Part shown: positions 8,618-16,908 of the stretch, one piece after another
How the letters are laid out: every line of letters begins with the position of its first letter
Numbering within the stretch: the stretch's first letter is position 1
Assembly (NCBI RefSeq): GCF_003112455.1
Contig: NZ_BDQX01000089.1
Span: 1 to 41,140 of the forward strand
From: Paenibacillus agaridevorans
Lineage (GTDB): Bacteria; Bacillota; Bacilli; Paenibacillales; Paenibacillaceae
Direction of reading: 5' to 3'
DNA: 41,140 nucleotides
Translations under genes and position numbers: made by a program
The notes under the pieces: generated by a model
Databases searched by the model: none
What the model was told of the DNA's origin: nothing
The model's input: only the letters and a program-made list of their open reading frames with translations

Positions 8618-9517
8618 TTAGATCAGCTTGAGCGACCGCATGCAGCTTTGGACCTGCTCTTCTTGCGCGGCTGTCAGCCGCGGCGCATAATCAGGCGCAA
8701 AATTCCCTTCAAAGCCAAGCGAATTCATGGCATAGCTAAAGCCGCCGAATACGCCCACGCTTACAAATGTGTTGCGAAGCGTTATAATATCATCCAGACT
8801 GCTCGACGCCGCTTCCATATCCTCACTTGCCAAACTTTCATATAAACGCTTATTAATAGCCGTCGTGCATGAAAACATGCCGTCAAGCTGACTCGTCAAT
8901 CCATAGCCGTAAGCCGCATCGAATACGTCCAAGCCGCTAAATAAAACCGAGAAGTTCGGAGCATGCTGAAACTTTTCACGCTGCAAAACTCTGGCCAAAG
9001 CCAAATCCCCTGTCTTGATCCCTGCAATATTCGGATGTTTCATTAGCTCTATGGCCGTTGCCGCTTCAATCTTCGTCTTCGTAATGCCAGGCAAATCGTA
9101 CATATAAACCGGAAAAGGAGACTTCGACGCGATCCGCTCAAAAAATGCTCGTACCTCCGTCTGCGTCAACGCAAAGTAAAAAGGGGTAGTCGCTACAACT
9201 CCGCTCAAAGCCATTCCTTTCAAGCTGTCTATTCTTTCTGCCACTCGTCCGATAGAGTTGTCCATGACACCGACCATAACCGGGCAAGCAGACTGGGCTG
9301 CCTTTACCGCATCGGATGCGATCTGCGCCGTCCTTGCATATTCCGAGTTTTTAATTTGCGCTTGCATGCCCATCGAGCCCATTACCAACAGCCCTGCCGC
9401 ATTCCCATTCAACTGATCCTCAACATGCAAACTTAAGCTCGAAGCAATGACGTTCCCCTGCTCATCAAGAGGCGTCCCAAGCGCTGGATAATAACCTGCA
9501 GACAAAATATTTTTCAT
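8618..9517 (-). CDS. DapA/NanA-family class I aldolase or lyase
   Basis: The protein is a TIM barrel of the dihydrodipicolinate synthase/N-acetylneuraminate lyase superfamily, forming a Schiff base between lysine and a 2-oxo acid. It has 299 residues. The likely Schiff-base lysine is Lys168 in NIAGIKTG, and the partner tyrosine is Tyr140 in YMYDLP. The usual GTTGE/GSTGE loop is altered to GSMGM (47-51), so it is probably neither a true DapA nor a typical sialate lyase. Candidate reactions are cleavage of 2-keto-3-deoxy sugar acids or a dehydration. A GGGGGAT site precedes the ATG. It sits in the operator-controlled operon between the MBL hydrolase and the deacylase. Confidence 0.8.
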   Translation of the reverse strand: MKNILSAGYYPALGTPLDEQGNVIASSLSLHVEDQLNGNAAGLLVMGSMGMQAQIKNSEYARTAQIASDAVKAAQSACPVMVGVMDNSIGRVAERIDSLKGMALSGVVATTPFYFALTQTEVRAFFERIASKSPFPVYMYDLPGITKTKIEAATAIELMKHPNIAGIKTGDLALARVLQREKFQHAPNFSVLFSGLDVFDAAYGYGLTSQLDGMFSCTTAINKRLYESLASEDMEAASSSLDDIITLRNTFVSVGVFGGFSYAMNSLGFEGNFAPDYAPRLTAAQEEQVQSCMRSLKLI

Positions 9518-9555
9518 TCTTCATCCCCCGCTAATTCTCAAAATTTATCCTTATA

Positions 9556-9573
9556 GAGCACATACCCGTGCTC
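9556..9573 (-). other. Intercistronic hairpin
   Basis: The sequence GAGCAC, a six-base loop and GTGCTC form a small stem in the 65-base gap between the MBL hydrolase and the aldolase genes. With no T run it is more likely an mRNA-stability or processing element than a terminator. Confidence 0.3.
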
Positions 9574-9582
9574 ACACCCGTT

Positions 9583-10317
9583 TTACACAATACTCTCCGG
9601 TATTTCCCCCGCCGCAAATTTCCGCTCCGCAGCTGCCATTGTTTTCCCCTCATCACCACATAACGCCTGCCAGTGCCCCGGAAACAAATCCTTTGCCGGC
9701 AACCTTTTCAATTTGCGTATGCTGCAAACAAGCTCCTCAAGAGAGAAATCTTCCGCCTGCTGCACAGCTATTCTTCCATTCGAAAATAGTACATCCCCGC
9801 AAAATAATGCTGCAAGTTGTGGAATATAGATACTCATATGATCACGGCTGTGGCCGGGCGTCGCAACAAAATGCAGCTCCAAGTCGCCGCAGGACAGTCT
9901 TTCTCCATCTTCGATTACGAGAGTCGGCACGCAAGACTCGTAACGATAATCAGCCGGATAAATCCCTTGCTCCCGCGCTTTGCCAATCCCAAGCGTATCT
10001 TCCCCACCGCTCACCAACTCTGCCGTCAATCTTGAACAAACGACCTTCGCGCCGAATTGCTGCTGCAATATGGCGGCCCCGCCGGAATGATCCGCATGCG
10101 CGTGCGTCAACACAATCCATTCCAGCTGTTCGCCCGAAAATCCATGCTGCGCAAGAAGATCCAGCAATATATGCGTATTTCTTCCGCCTCCGCAATCAAT
10201 CAATATCCCTTTATCGCCAGCTGCTACATAATAAACATTGCAGTCATAGTCATCCGACATACGATTGCCTAGCAACCCGCTTCCTACTAAAAAAACACGC
10301 TCAGTCAGTTGCGCCAT
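9583..10317 (-). CDS. Metallo-beta-lactamase-fold hydrolase
   Basis: This is a zinc hydrolase of the MBL superfamily with 244 residues, a typical single-domain length. The metal motif THAHADH (His72, His74, Asp76, His77) is intact. Later metal ligands are in the VATPGHSRDH and FCGDVLF blocks. No signal peptide is seen, so it acts in the cytoplasm. Members of this fold include lactonases, thioesterases and glyoxalase II. Its place in an operon directly after an oxidoreductase (21-base gap) would suit opening of a sugar lactone. That is inference from context. Confidence 0.8.
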   Translation of the reverse strand: MAQLTERVFLVGSGLLGNRMSDDYDCNVYYVAAGDKGILIDCGGGRNTHILLDLLAQHGFSGEQLEWIVLTHAHADHSGGAAILQQQFGAKVVCSRLTAELVSGGEDTLGIGKAREQGIYPADYRYESCVPTLVIEDGERLSCGDLELHFVATPGHSRDHMSIYIPQLAALFCGDVLFSNGRIAVQQAEDFSLEELVCSIRKLKRLPAKDLFPGHWQALCGDEGKTMAAAERKFAAGEIPESIV

Positions 10318-10338
10318 CGCGCCGCCTCCCCTTCCACG

Positions 10339-11361
10339 TCAAGGCGCTAATCGAACCGGCTGTCCGGTTTGGCTGGACAAAATAATAGCTTCCGCCACCC
10401 GAACAGCCTCTTTCGCATCCTCCGGCAACAAAATAGGAGAAGGCGTATTATCGCGCACGCACTGGTAGAAATGCTTCATTTCCTCAAAAATATAGCCTGC
10501 ATAAGAGTCATAAGCTTCATTCCATATATAGGAAGCCCTATGAGTTACGCCGTGTCCGTTCCAAAATACAAGGGATTGGTCTGGATCCTGAAAATGAATG
10601 ATGCCTTCCTCGCCGACAATCTCCATCCGCACATCCATCTCCGCAGGCGATTGCTTAGATATGAGCCAATTATTCTCAATTACGCCTATCGTCCCATCTG
10701 AAAAAGTAAGCATTGCCCATATTAAATCCGGTCCGTTCCCGGTGCTGCTGCTTGATCGGGCAAACACTTCAACAACCTCCGCCCCCGTCATCCAACGCTG
10801 CAGATCAATATCATGAATGCCGAGAATATACATCAAATTCGTACGCTCATATAACGAAAAATAACGACTCGGATTGTTCCGTCTCGAATAAATCGAGCGA
10901 ACTTTGCCAAGCTCGCCTTGCTGAACCGCTTGCCTTGCCGCAAGCATTCTAGGATCAAAACGCAGAACATGCCCTACCATAAGCAGCCGATTATTTTGCT
11001 TGGCCGTTTCAATCATCCGCTCAGCATCCTGCTCCGTAAGCGCGATTGGTTTCTCGACAAATACATGACAGCCTGCCTGTAAAGCCGCCAAGGTTGGTTC
11101 GGCATGATGCATTTCGGGAGTAAGCACAATGACCACATCCAACCGCTCGGTGTCGATCATTTCCTGCCAGCTTGCATAGCCGGCGCAGCCCCACTCCTCA
11201 GCAGTCTCCAACCTCGTTGTCTCGCTCAACTCTGCTACAGCCACCAACTTTACATTGGCAAGCTGTCGCAAACATTTAAGATGAAAGTGCGAAAAGCGTC
11301 CTAACCCAATCATCCCTACTCGAATATACGCTGCAGCTTGCCGATGCCCATGATTAACCAT
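10339..11361 (-). CDS. Gfo/Idh/MocA-family NAD(P)-dependent sugar dehydrogenase
   Basis: The enzyme oxidises or reduces a sugar, inositol or related polyol. It has 340 residues from ATG 11361, which has GAGGGG eight bases upstream; a TTG frame six codons longer is less likely. The Rossmann nucleotide site is VGMIGLGRFSHFHL (Gly19 and Gly21). The conserved EKP lies at 103-105. The catalytic HDIDLQRW (His183 to Trp190) is intact. It is the first gene of the four-gene catabolic operon, directly behind a promoter overlapped by a GntR-type operator. Substrate unknown; oxidation of an aldose at C1 would fit the downstream hydrolase. Confidence 0.85.
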   Translation of the reverse strand: MVNHGHRQAAAYIRVGMIGLGRFSHFHLKCLRQLANVKLVAVAELSETTRLETAEEWGCAGYASWQEMIDTERLDVVIVLTPEMHHAEPTLAALQAGCHVFVEKPIALTEQDAERMIETAKQNNRLLMVGHVLRFDPRMLAARQAVQQGELGKVRSIYSRRNNPSRYFSLYERTNLMYILGIHDIDLQRWMTGAEVVEVFARSSSSTGNGPDLIWAMLTFSDGTIGVIENNWLISKQSPAEMDVRMEIVGEEGIIHFQDPDQSLVFWNGHGVTHRASYIWNEAYDSYAGYIFEEMKHFYQCVRDNTPSPILLPEDAKEAVRVAEAIILSSQTGQPVRLAP

Positions 11362-11388
11362 TGCACCATCCCCTCGCAAATATATAAT

Positions 11389-11402
11389 ATGGTATTACCA
11401 AT
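11389..11402 (-). promoter_or_regulatory. FadR/GntR-type operator, copy 1
   Basis: The 14-mer ATGGTATTACCAAT contains the perfect palindrome TGGTATTACCA, which fits the TGGTnnnACCA pattern of FadR-type GntR regulators. It lies just downstream of the -10 box of the dehydrogenase operon, so binding should block transcription. Its exact reverse complement occurs at 11499-11512. Confidence 0.8.
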
Positions 11403-11403
11403 C

Positions 11404-11433
11404 AATATATCATCTGCTCTTTGATTTAGTCAA
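11404..11433 (-). promoter_or_regulatory. Sigma-A-like promoter of the dehydrogenase operon
   Basis: On the minus strand the -35 TTGACT (11428-11433) and -10 TATATT (11404-11409) are separated by 18 bases. The arrangement and much of the spacer are repeated in front of the SDR operon at 25778-25807, which supports function. Confidence 0.75.
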
Positions 11434-11468
11434 TTTCATTTCATTGTATACGAATCATCCAGATAACA

Positions 11469-11500
11469 TTGACCTTGTCACTAGCATACAGTACTATAAT
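11469..11500 (+). promoter_or_regulatory. Promoter of the PLP-enzyme gene
   Basis: The hexamer TTGACC (11469-11474) is followed by TACTAT (11492-11497, 17-base spacing) or TATAAT (11495-11500, 20-base spacing). Either places the start of transcription inside or just beyond operator copy 2. Confidence 0.55.
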
Positions 11501-11512
11501 TGGTAATACCAT
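11499..11512 (+). promoter_or_regulatory. FadR/GntR-type operator, copy 2
   Basis: ATTGGTAATACCAT is the exact reverse complement of operator copy 1, centred 110 bp away. It abuts the -10 of the plus-strand promoter, mirroring the layout of copy 1. Confidence 0.8.
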
Positions 11513-11538
11513 AATATAAAAAGAAGGTGCTGTTTTAT

Positions 11539-12618
11539 ATGATATCTACAGGTATATGGCATTTCGCGGACTCATTGCCGGTCGTAGCGCCGCATAACCG
11601 CATTACGCTTGGAGAAGGACATACGCCGCTTATTGCCAGCAGCTCCATTGGTGCCGAGCTGGGTTTGTCACAGCTTTATTTTAAGCTGGAATCACTGAAT
11701 CCGACCGGTTCCTACAAAGATCGCATCTCGGCTATGGCGCTATCCCTGGCCAAACAATCCGGTAAAACGGCCTGTATCGGCACCACCTCCGGCAATGCGG
11801 GCGCGTCTATCGCTGCCTATGCAGCCAAAGCGGGCATTCCTTATCATGTTTATGTCCAGGAAAATATAATTCCCGCCAAGCTGGAGCAAGTGCTTGTTCA
11901 TCAAGCGCATGTGTATAAGGTCAAAGGACTCGGTTTCGATCCCGCGATCGGCACCAAAGTATTCGAACAGGTACGGGATAAAGCGATTCGCAATAACTGG
12001 GAAGCCGTCATTACTGCTTTCGCCTATGCACCGCTCGCTATGGAAGCCGTGCAAACAATCGCATGGGAAATAGCCGATCAGCTTGGCGTGCCCGATGCCG
12101 TCTTCGTCCCCGTTGGAGGAGGCGGACTGTTCTCCGGCATATATAAAGGCTTTCATCGGATTTGCGAGCAGAACAAAGCCAGCAAGCTTCCCCGCATGGG
12201 CGCCTGCCAATCTGCAGGCTGCAGCAATTTAGTAAGGGGCTGGCAGCAAGGTTTGGGACAGCCTGCAGCAGGAGCCTCGACTTCTATGATTTCAGGCATT
12301 CAAGTGTCCAATCCGCCCGATGCAGACATTGTCTTCGAAGCGCTGGACAGCAGCCAAGGCGTGGGCTCCATCGTTGCCGATGAGGAAACATGGAAGTGGC
12401 AGCGCGAACTTGCAAGACGGGAGGGTATCTACTGCGAACCTGCCGGAGCCATTTCGCTTGCCGGTCTCGTTCAGGCTGTGGAAACAGGCCGAATCAACCG
12501 CACTGACAAAATTGTGTGCATCGTTAGCGGCGCAGGCTATAAGGATTTGGAGCAGCAGCGACTAATGGTTCAGGAAGCAGCAGCCACTATCCCTCTATAC
12601 GACGCCGATCAGTTGTAG
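11539..12618 (+). CDS. Threonine-synthase-like PLP-dependent lyase
   Basis: This is a fold-type II pyridoxal-phosphate enzyme of the threonine synthase/dehydratase group. ATG 11539 is chosen, with AAGAAGG nine bases upstream, giving 359 residues. The cofactor lysine is Lys60 in NPTGSYKDR. The substrate/PLP loop SGNAG is at 84-88 and the phosphate-cradling VGGGG at 192-196. There is no linked thrB or hom gene, and it is divergent from a catabolic operon under the same operator, so a biosynthetic role is unlikely. A beta-elimination from a 3-hydroxy-2-amino acid, possibly an amino sugar acid, is the reading I prefer. That is inference. Confidence 0.8.
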   Translation: MISTGIWHFADSLPVVAPHNRITLGEGHTPLIASSSIGAELGLSQLYFKLESLNPTGSYKDRISAMALSLAKQSGKTACIGTTSGNAGASIAAYAAKAGIPYHVYVQENIIPAKLEQVLVHQAHVYKVKGLGFDPAIGTKVFEQVRDKAIRNNWEAVITAFAYAPLAMEAVQTIAWEIADQLGVPDAVFVPVGGGGLFSGIYKGFHRICEQNKASKLPRMGACQSAGCSNLVRGWQQGLGQPAAGASTSMISGIQVSNPPDADIVFEALDSSQGVGSIVADEETWKWQRELARREGIYCEPAGAISLAGLVQAVETGRINRTDKIVCIVSGAGYKDLEQQRLMVQEAAATIPLYDADQL

Positions 12619-12641
12619 AACCTTATTCTGCTTACAATTAA

Positions 12642-12669
12642 TCGACATTCTCGAATTGTTGGCTATAAT
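12642..12669 (+). promoter_or_regulatory. Promoter of the first GntR gene
   Basis: TCGACA (12642-12647) and a perfect TATAAT (12664-12669) lie 16 bases apart in the gap between the PLP-enzyme gene and the first GntR gene. No TGGTATTACCA operator is present here, so the regulator may be expressed independently of the divergent promoter. Confidence 0.5.
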
Positions 12670-12694
12670 GATAGTGTAGAGGAGGTTCCGCGAA

Positions 12695-13384
12695 TTGAAA
12701 CAACCCATTTCAAATGAAATCAAATCATTAAGCTGGATCGTAAGCGACCGCATTAAACAATATATGATTGATCAGCAGTTGAAGCCTGGCGACCGCCTGC
12801 CTCCGGAGCGCGCGCTGTCCGAAGCTTTGGCAGTAAGTCGTCCTGTTGTCAGAGAAGCGCTCAGCCATTTGGAAACACTCGGATTAATCGAGAAACATCA
12901 AGGACGGGGATTATTTGTCAAAGAACAAAATTTGTCGCGCCTGTTTCAAGAAATGCTGCCCCCCTCCAATCATGACAAACAAACCTTTAAACAGGTAGTT
13001 GAATTTCGTTTTATGATTGAACAAGCCGCACTGAGCCATATTATGAACAATATTCGGGTGGAACAGCTTCAGCCCTTGTACAAGATCATAGAGCAATCCG
13101 AAGGCAATATAAGCGATTCGGAGTTTGTAAGACTGGATCATGAATTGCATCGCCAGCTTATCCAGCTTTCATCCAATCCGTATTTAGTTGAATTGACCAC
13201 TGTCATTGACAATTTTTTTGCGCTCATCGAACAACCGGTTCGTGACAAGACACTTTCTATGGAAGAACGCAACCAGTCCATTAGACAACATCGTCAATTA
13301 CTTGATTTCATAGAGCAAGGTCAAAAAGGCAGTGCGATAGAGCTGCTTGAAGAGCATCTGTTGCCCATTTACTCTGACTTCTAA
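12695..13384 (+). CDS. GntR-family regulator, FadR/FCD type (1)
   Basis: This is a DNA-binding repressor with an N-terminal winged helix-turn-helix (about residues 10-75, including LPPERALSEALAVSRPVVREAL) and a C-terminal FCD ligand domain (about 95-225). It has 229 residues, normal for FadR-type. The start is TTG 12695, nine bases after GGAGG; no ATG nearby fits. FCD domains usually sense carboxylic or sugar acids through a metal held by Asp and His residues. It and the next gene are the obvious candidates to bind the three TGGTATTACCA operators. Which one does cannot be told from sequence. Confidence 0.87.
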   Translation: MKQPISNEIKSLSWIVSDRIKQYMIDQQLKPGDRLPPERALSEALAVSRPVVREALSHLETLGLIEKHQGRGLFVKEQNLSRLFQEMLPPSNHDKQTFKQVVEFRFMIEQAALSHIMNNIRVEQLQPLYKIIEQSEGNISDSEFVRLDHELHRQLIQLSSNPYLVELTTVIDNFFALIEQPVRDKTLSMEERNQSIRQHRQLLDFIEQGQKGSAIELLEEHLLPIYSDF

Positions 13385-13439
13385 CATTGGAACTGGAGAA
13401 GTATTAACCATTTTATGCTGAATAGGAGTAGGCGGAGTT

Positions 13440-14123
13440 ATGTCACTTGAACCTATAGTACGCACAAGTCTAAAAGAACAAGCGATTGCCAAAATCCGCG
13501 AATTTATTACGGATGGCGGCTTTCGTGCCGGACATCGCTTCTACAGCGAGAAAGAACTGATAGAACGACTGGAAATGAGCCGAACGGTTATACGAGAAGC
13601 GCTTAAGTCGCTGGAAACAATCGGACTTCTCCAAATTAAGCCAGGCGACGGCATTTATGTATCGGAAGCTTCGATTAGCCATATTGTAGATCAAGTCTCC
13701 TTCGGCTGGACACAAAGTCCGGCGCGTATGCGAGAGCTGCTCGAAACGAGAGTCATGCTGGAGAAAGCCGCGCTAGAATTAATCCTTTCACGATCGCAGC
13801 CAATCGCATTAGACGCGTTAGACCGCATTAACGCACAGATGGCCGCCGCAATCGAAAATGGCGAATCGATCATCGAACTGGATATCGCTTTCCACCGTTC
13901 GCTCTTTCAGTTGACCGGCAACGCCACCTTTCAGGAATTAAGCGAGGTTATAAGCGCGTTTTTTCACGATTGGCGCGATCAGCTTCTGGATAAAGAGTCC
14001 GGCTATATTACCCTTCGCGACCATGAGGAAATTACGAAAGCTATTGCAAAAAAAAATATGGCTGCAGCAAAAACTTGGCTAGAACATCATTTATCCGTCT
14101 GGGAACGTCTGTTTGAACAATAA
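13440..14123 (+). CDS. GntR-family regulator, FadR/FCD type (2)
   Basis: This second FadR-type regulator has 227 residues and starts 55 bases after the first. The winged helix covers about residues 8-75 (FYSEKELIERLEMSRTVIREAL), followed by GDGIYVSE and an FCD effector domain. Its recognition helix resembles that of its neighbour (SRTVIREALKSLETIGLL against SRPVVREALSHLETLGLI), so the two may bind similar operators but answer different effectors, or form mixed dimers. The gene converges on the FG-GAP gene with only eight bases between stop codons and no clear terminator. Confidence 0.87.
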   Translation: MSLEPIVRTSLKEQAIAKIREFITDGGFRAGHRFYSEKELIERLEMSRTVIREALKSLETIGLLQIKPGDGIYVSEASISHIVDQVSFGWTQSPARMRELLETRVMLEKAALELILSRSQPIALDALDRINAQMAAAIENGESIIELDIAFHRSLFQLTGNATFQELSEVISAFFHDWRDQLLDKESGYITLRDHEEITKAIAKKNMAAAKTWLEHHLSVWERLFEQ

Positions 14124-14131
14124 AAGCTGTT

Positions 14132-16879
14132 CTAAGCTTCATAATGGACGGTTACTTCCGTCACGCGCGGACTATTCCCACCATTTATTGCTCCAAATGC
14201 CAGGCGATATTGAATCCAGTGACCAACCTGCAGGGCATCCGTCGCTTTCTGACCATTATCGAACCAGCTATCTTCCATCCCATTCGGGCCCTGCCAATTA
14301 GCCTGTACCAGCCCCTCTCTACTTGTCGCAGTCCGGATTTGAGCCTTCACCCAAGTCTTCGGCTGCAGCTCGGCTATCCAAGAAATTCGCGACACTTTAT
14401 CTCCGTGAGGGAGTTCAAATTCACTGGATATATAGAATTCTTCTGGACGACGATCCATGATATTACCCGGATCTACGGACATCATGCCATGCGGACCCAT
14501 TGTAGGGAGCTTAGTCATCCGTTCTTGAGAGAATCCATCAGGACCATTCCACATGACATAGGAATATCCGCAGTGATTCCCATTCGTCTTGTGGTTAGCG
14601 ATAGCCAAGTCGACCCAACCGTCTTCATTAAAATCAATCGCCATCGATCCGCAAGATGAATGGGTAAATATCGTCGAACGGTAATCCGCGGAATAGACAC
14701 CTCCCGGTTGTCCCCAGTAGATATAGGCATCAATGTCCCGTTCACGTCCAGAATTATAGGATGTAACGAAGATATCCAGAATGCCGTCACGATTGAAATC
14801 GGCTATCGTTATCGAATTTGCCGTATGCGCCGGGAGCTGCGTTCGTCTATCCTCGCGGAATCCTTCCGGACCGCCCCAGTAAATATAAACATAGGATTCA
14901 TTCGCAACCTTTTTACCCATCGATAGATATCCGCCGACAATCAGATCAAGCCAACCATTCCCGTTTAAATCCGCTGCTTGGGCGCATATACCGCCATCAC
15001 AATTCAATACGGTCGAACGGTTCATCGAGAATCCTTCCGGACCGCCCCATAGTATATAACTCGGTCCAAAAACCTGCGATACATATAAATCCAACCAACC
15101 GTCATTGTCGAAGTCCGCAGTAAACAACCAGCGCGGCTCCCGATAAGCACGACCTGCCAGCATCTCGTACGAATACAATTTCTTCTCCGGATTGAATATC
15201 TTCATATCGGGATCCATCATGATTTTCTGCGGATGATCCACGTCGAATCCTTCGGGTCCGCCCTTGAAGATCAACAGCTCCGGATTACTCGCTCCCGCAA
15301 CCACGATGTCCAAGTATCCGCTGTGGCGGAAGTCGCCGACGGCACAGCCATGCGCTCTAACCGTAGGCAGCACCAACTTGTTATCGGGATCGAATCCATT
15401 CACGCCATTCCAATAGAGATAGGATCCCGGATCAAGGTGGGGAGCGTTCTCCGAACAATTGGCAAGAAACACATCGCCCCAACCATCGTCATTGAAATCG
15501 CAGCAGATGGAATCAACCGCCGCCCATCCCGGGAACTCGATCCGCCTATCTTCATTAAAGCCATCGGCCCCCCCTAAATAGGCGTATGCGGGCACGTCTC
15601 CTCTGACTCGTCCAGAGACATGATTAATAAAAATCACTTGAGGGGAAGGGGAGTCCATCGTTGTACCGATCAATGCTGTCGTGGCATCATGCGTTACAAA
15701 ACGAATGAGCTCCGCTGAAGCGTCAGGATGCGCAAATTTAACAATGATCGACTCGGTTGTATTCATAACATCTGTTCTTCCTTGACAGATCACAATTTCC
15801 AATTGTCCATCTCCATCAAGATCATGCATGACCACGTCACGCGCGCTTTGGGTTGGAATCTCCAGTCTTTCCCTGTTGGAGTACCCCGAAGGATGACCCC
15901 AATAAATCCATGAGGACTCGCTTCGATCCCGATCCTTACAAACGACGAGAACAATGTCCTCATAACCGTTCCCGTTTACATCGCCGACTGCGGCAGAGAT
16001 AACCGATTCGCAATTCAAGATAAGAGGTTCGGCTGCTTTTCGACTTGTTGATAGAGGATAGAAATAGGCTGCATCATTTTCTTGACGGAAAAGATGGATA
16101 TGACCTCCAATTTCAACGATTTTCGGCGCCCAACCTTCAACAAATACAAGCCACCCTGCTGTCGTACCCGCTAAATCCTGGGCAGCCTCGTCACTCCCGC
16201 CAATTTGCGTGCAGCCCTCTTGCCGCAGTCCTTCAGTACTTCCCCACAGCACCAGGGGATTCCCGCCTTTGACGCGTACAAATAAATCGCAATAGCCATC
16301 CTGATCAATGTCCCCGGCAGCCATATGCGTTACTTCAAGCTCTAGCGTTACACGATTCGAAGGCCGGAAACCCGCTGCGGTTTGGTAATAGACGACTAAC
16401 TTGCCATTGCTGCTGAATGCGATATCCCGATAACCATCACCATTGAAATCACCAATCGCCACGGCTCTGCAATTCGGAACAGGAAGTTCAATCTTGTAAC
16501 GCTCCGACAAACCGCCGGGTGAACCGTAGTAAATATAAGCCGTCAGGTCCGAGTGGGTTCCATTGTTCTGGTTAACAATGACTAAATCATCATATCCATC
16601 GCCATTCAAATCACCGATGGCGCCATAATAAGCCCCTGCTGAGGGTAGTTCGATTCGTCTGGCAGAATGTAAGGGATCTACGTAGACATCAATAGCTGGA
16701 CGTTCGCCCATATCATGACTATTGACATACATAATATCGGTATAGCCATCTTGATTGAGGTCGAAGCGGAAAATCCGTTGCAGAACCCCATTCTGAGAAA
16801 CATATAGATTTTGTCCGCCGTTACCGAAAGTTCCGTCTGCGAAAGCAGCATAGCCGCTTTCACGCCAAGCTTTACTCAA
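14132..16879 (-). CDS. FG-GAP/VCBS beta-propeller protein without signal peptide (A)
   Basis: The function is not known. I choose TTG 16879, seven bases after GGAGG, giving 915 residues. The open frame runs to 17023 but there it overlaps the permease gene out of frame, and the TTG start aligns with the N-terminus of the paralogue at 37378-40149. I count twelve calcium-loop motifs of the type DxNxDGxxD (for example GDLNGDGYDDL, ADFDNDGWLDL), each followed by a YxxWGGPEGF-like strand, indicating one or two propellers. A C-terminal beta domain of about 85 residues follows (KTWVKAQIRTA to RVTEVTVHYE). No signal peptide or membrane helix is visible. It is the last gene of the CUT1 importer operon, 29 bases after the permease. 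Confidence 0.8.
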   Translation of the reverse strand: MSKAWRESGYAAFADGTFGNGGQNLYVSQNGVLQRIFRFDLNQDGYTDIMYVNSHDMGERPAIDVYVDPLHSARRIELPSAGAYYGAIGDLNGDGYDDLVIVNQNNGTHSDLTAYIYYGSPGGLSERYKIELPVPNCRAVAIGDFNGDGYRDIAFSSNGKLVVYYQTAAGFRPSNRVTLELEVTHMAAGDIDQDGYCDLFVRVKGGNPLVLWGSTEGLRQEGCTQIGGSDEAAQDLAGTTAGWLVFVEGWAPKIVEIGGHIHLFRQENDAAYFYPLSTSRKAAEPLILNCESVISAAVGDVNGNGYEDIVLVVCKDRDRSESSWIYWGHPSGYSNRERLEIPTQSARDVVMHDLDGDGQLEIVICQGRTDVMNTTESIIVKFAHPDASAELIRFVTHDATTALIGTTMDSPSPQVIFINHVSGRVRGDVPAYAYLGGADGFNEDRRIEFPGWAAVDSICCDFNDDGWGDVFLANCSENAPHLDPGSYLYWNGVNGFDPDNKLVLPTVRAHGCAVGDFRHSGYLDIVVAGASNPELLIFKGGPEGFDVDHPQKIMMDPDMKIFNPEKKLYSYEMLAGRAYREPRWLFTADFDNDGWLDLYVSQVFGPSYILWGGPEGFSMNRSTVLNCDGGICAQAADLNGNGWLDLIVGGYLSMGKKVANESYVYIYWGGPEGFREDRRTQLPAHTANSITIADFNRDGILDIFVTSYNSGRERDIDAYIYWGQPGGVYSADYRSTIFTHSSCGSMAIDFNEDGWVDLAIANHKTNGNHCGYSYVMWNGPDGFSQERMTKLPTMGPHGMMSVDPGNIMDRRPEEFYISSEFELPHGDKVSRISWIAELQPKTWVKAQIRTATSREGLVQANWQGPNGMEDSWFDNGQKATDALQVGHWIQYRLAFGAINGGNSPRVTEVTVHYEA

Positions 16880-16908
16880 GTCAACCCCTCCATAATCCTG
16901 CTTAATGA

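Noticed and set aside
11539..12618. Housekeeping threonine synthase (thrC)
   Set aside because: No hom or thrB neighbour is present, and the gene is divergent from a catabolic operon under a matching GntR operator.
14144..14659. Plus-strand open frames opposite the large minus-strand genes (also at 27275, 33362, 37486 and others)
   Set aside because: They lie opposite well-supported genes, lack ribosome sites and show no recognisable domains.
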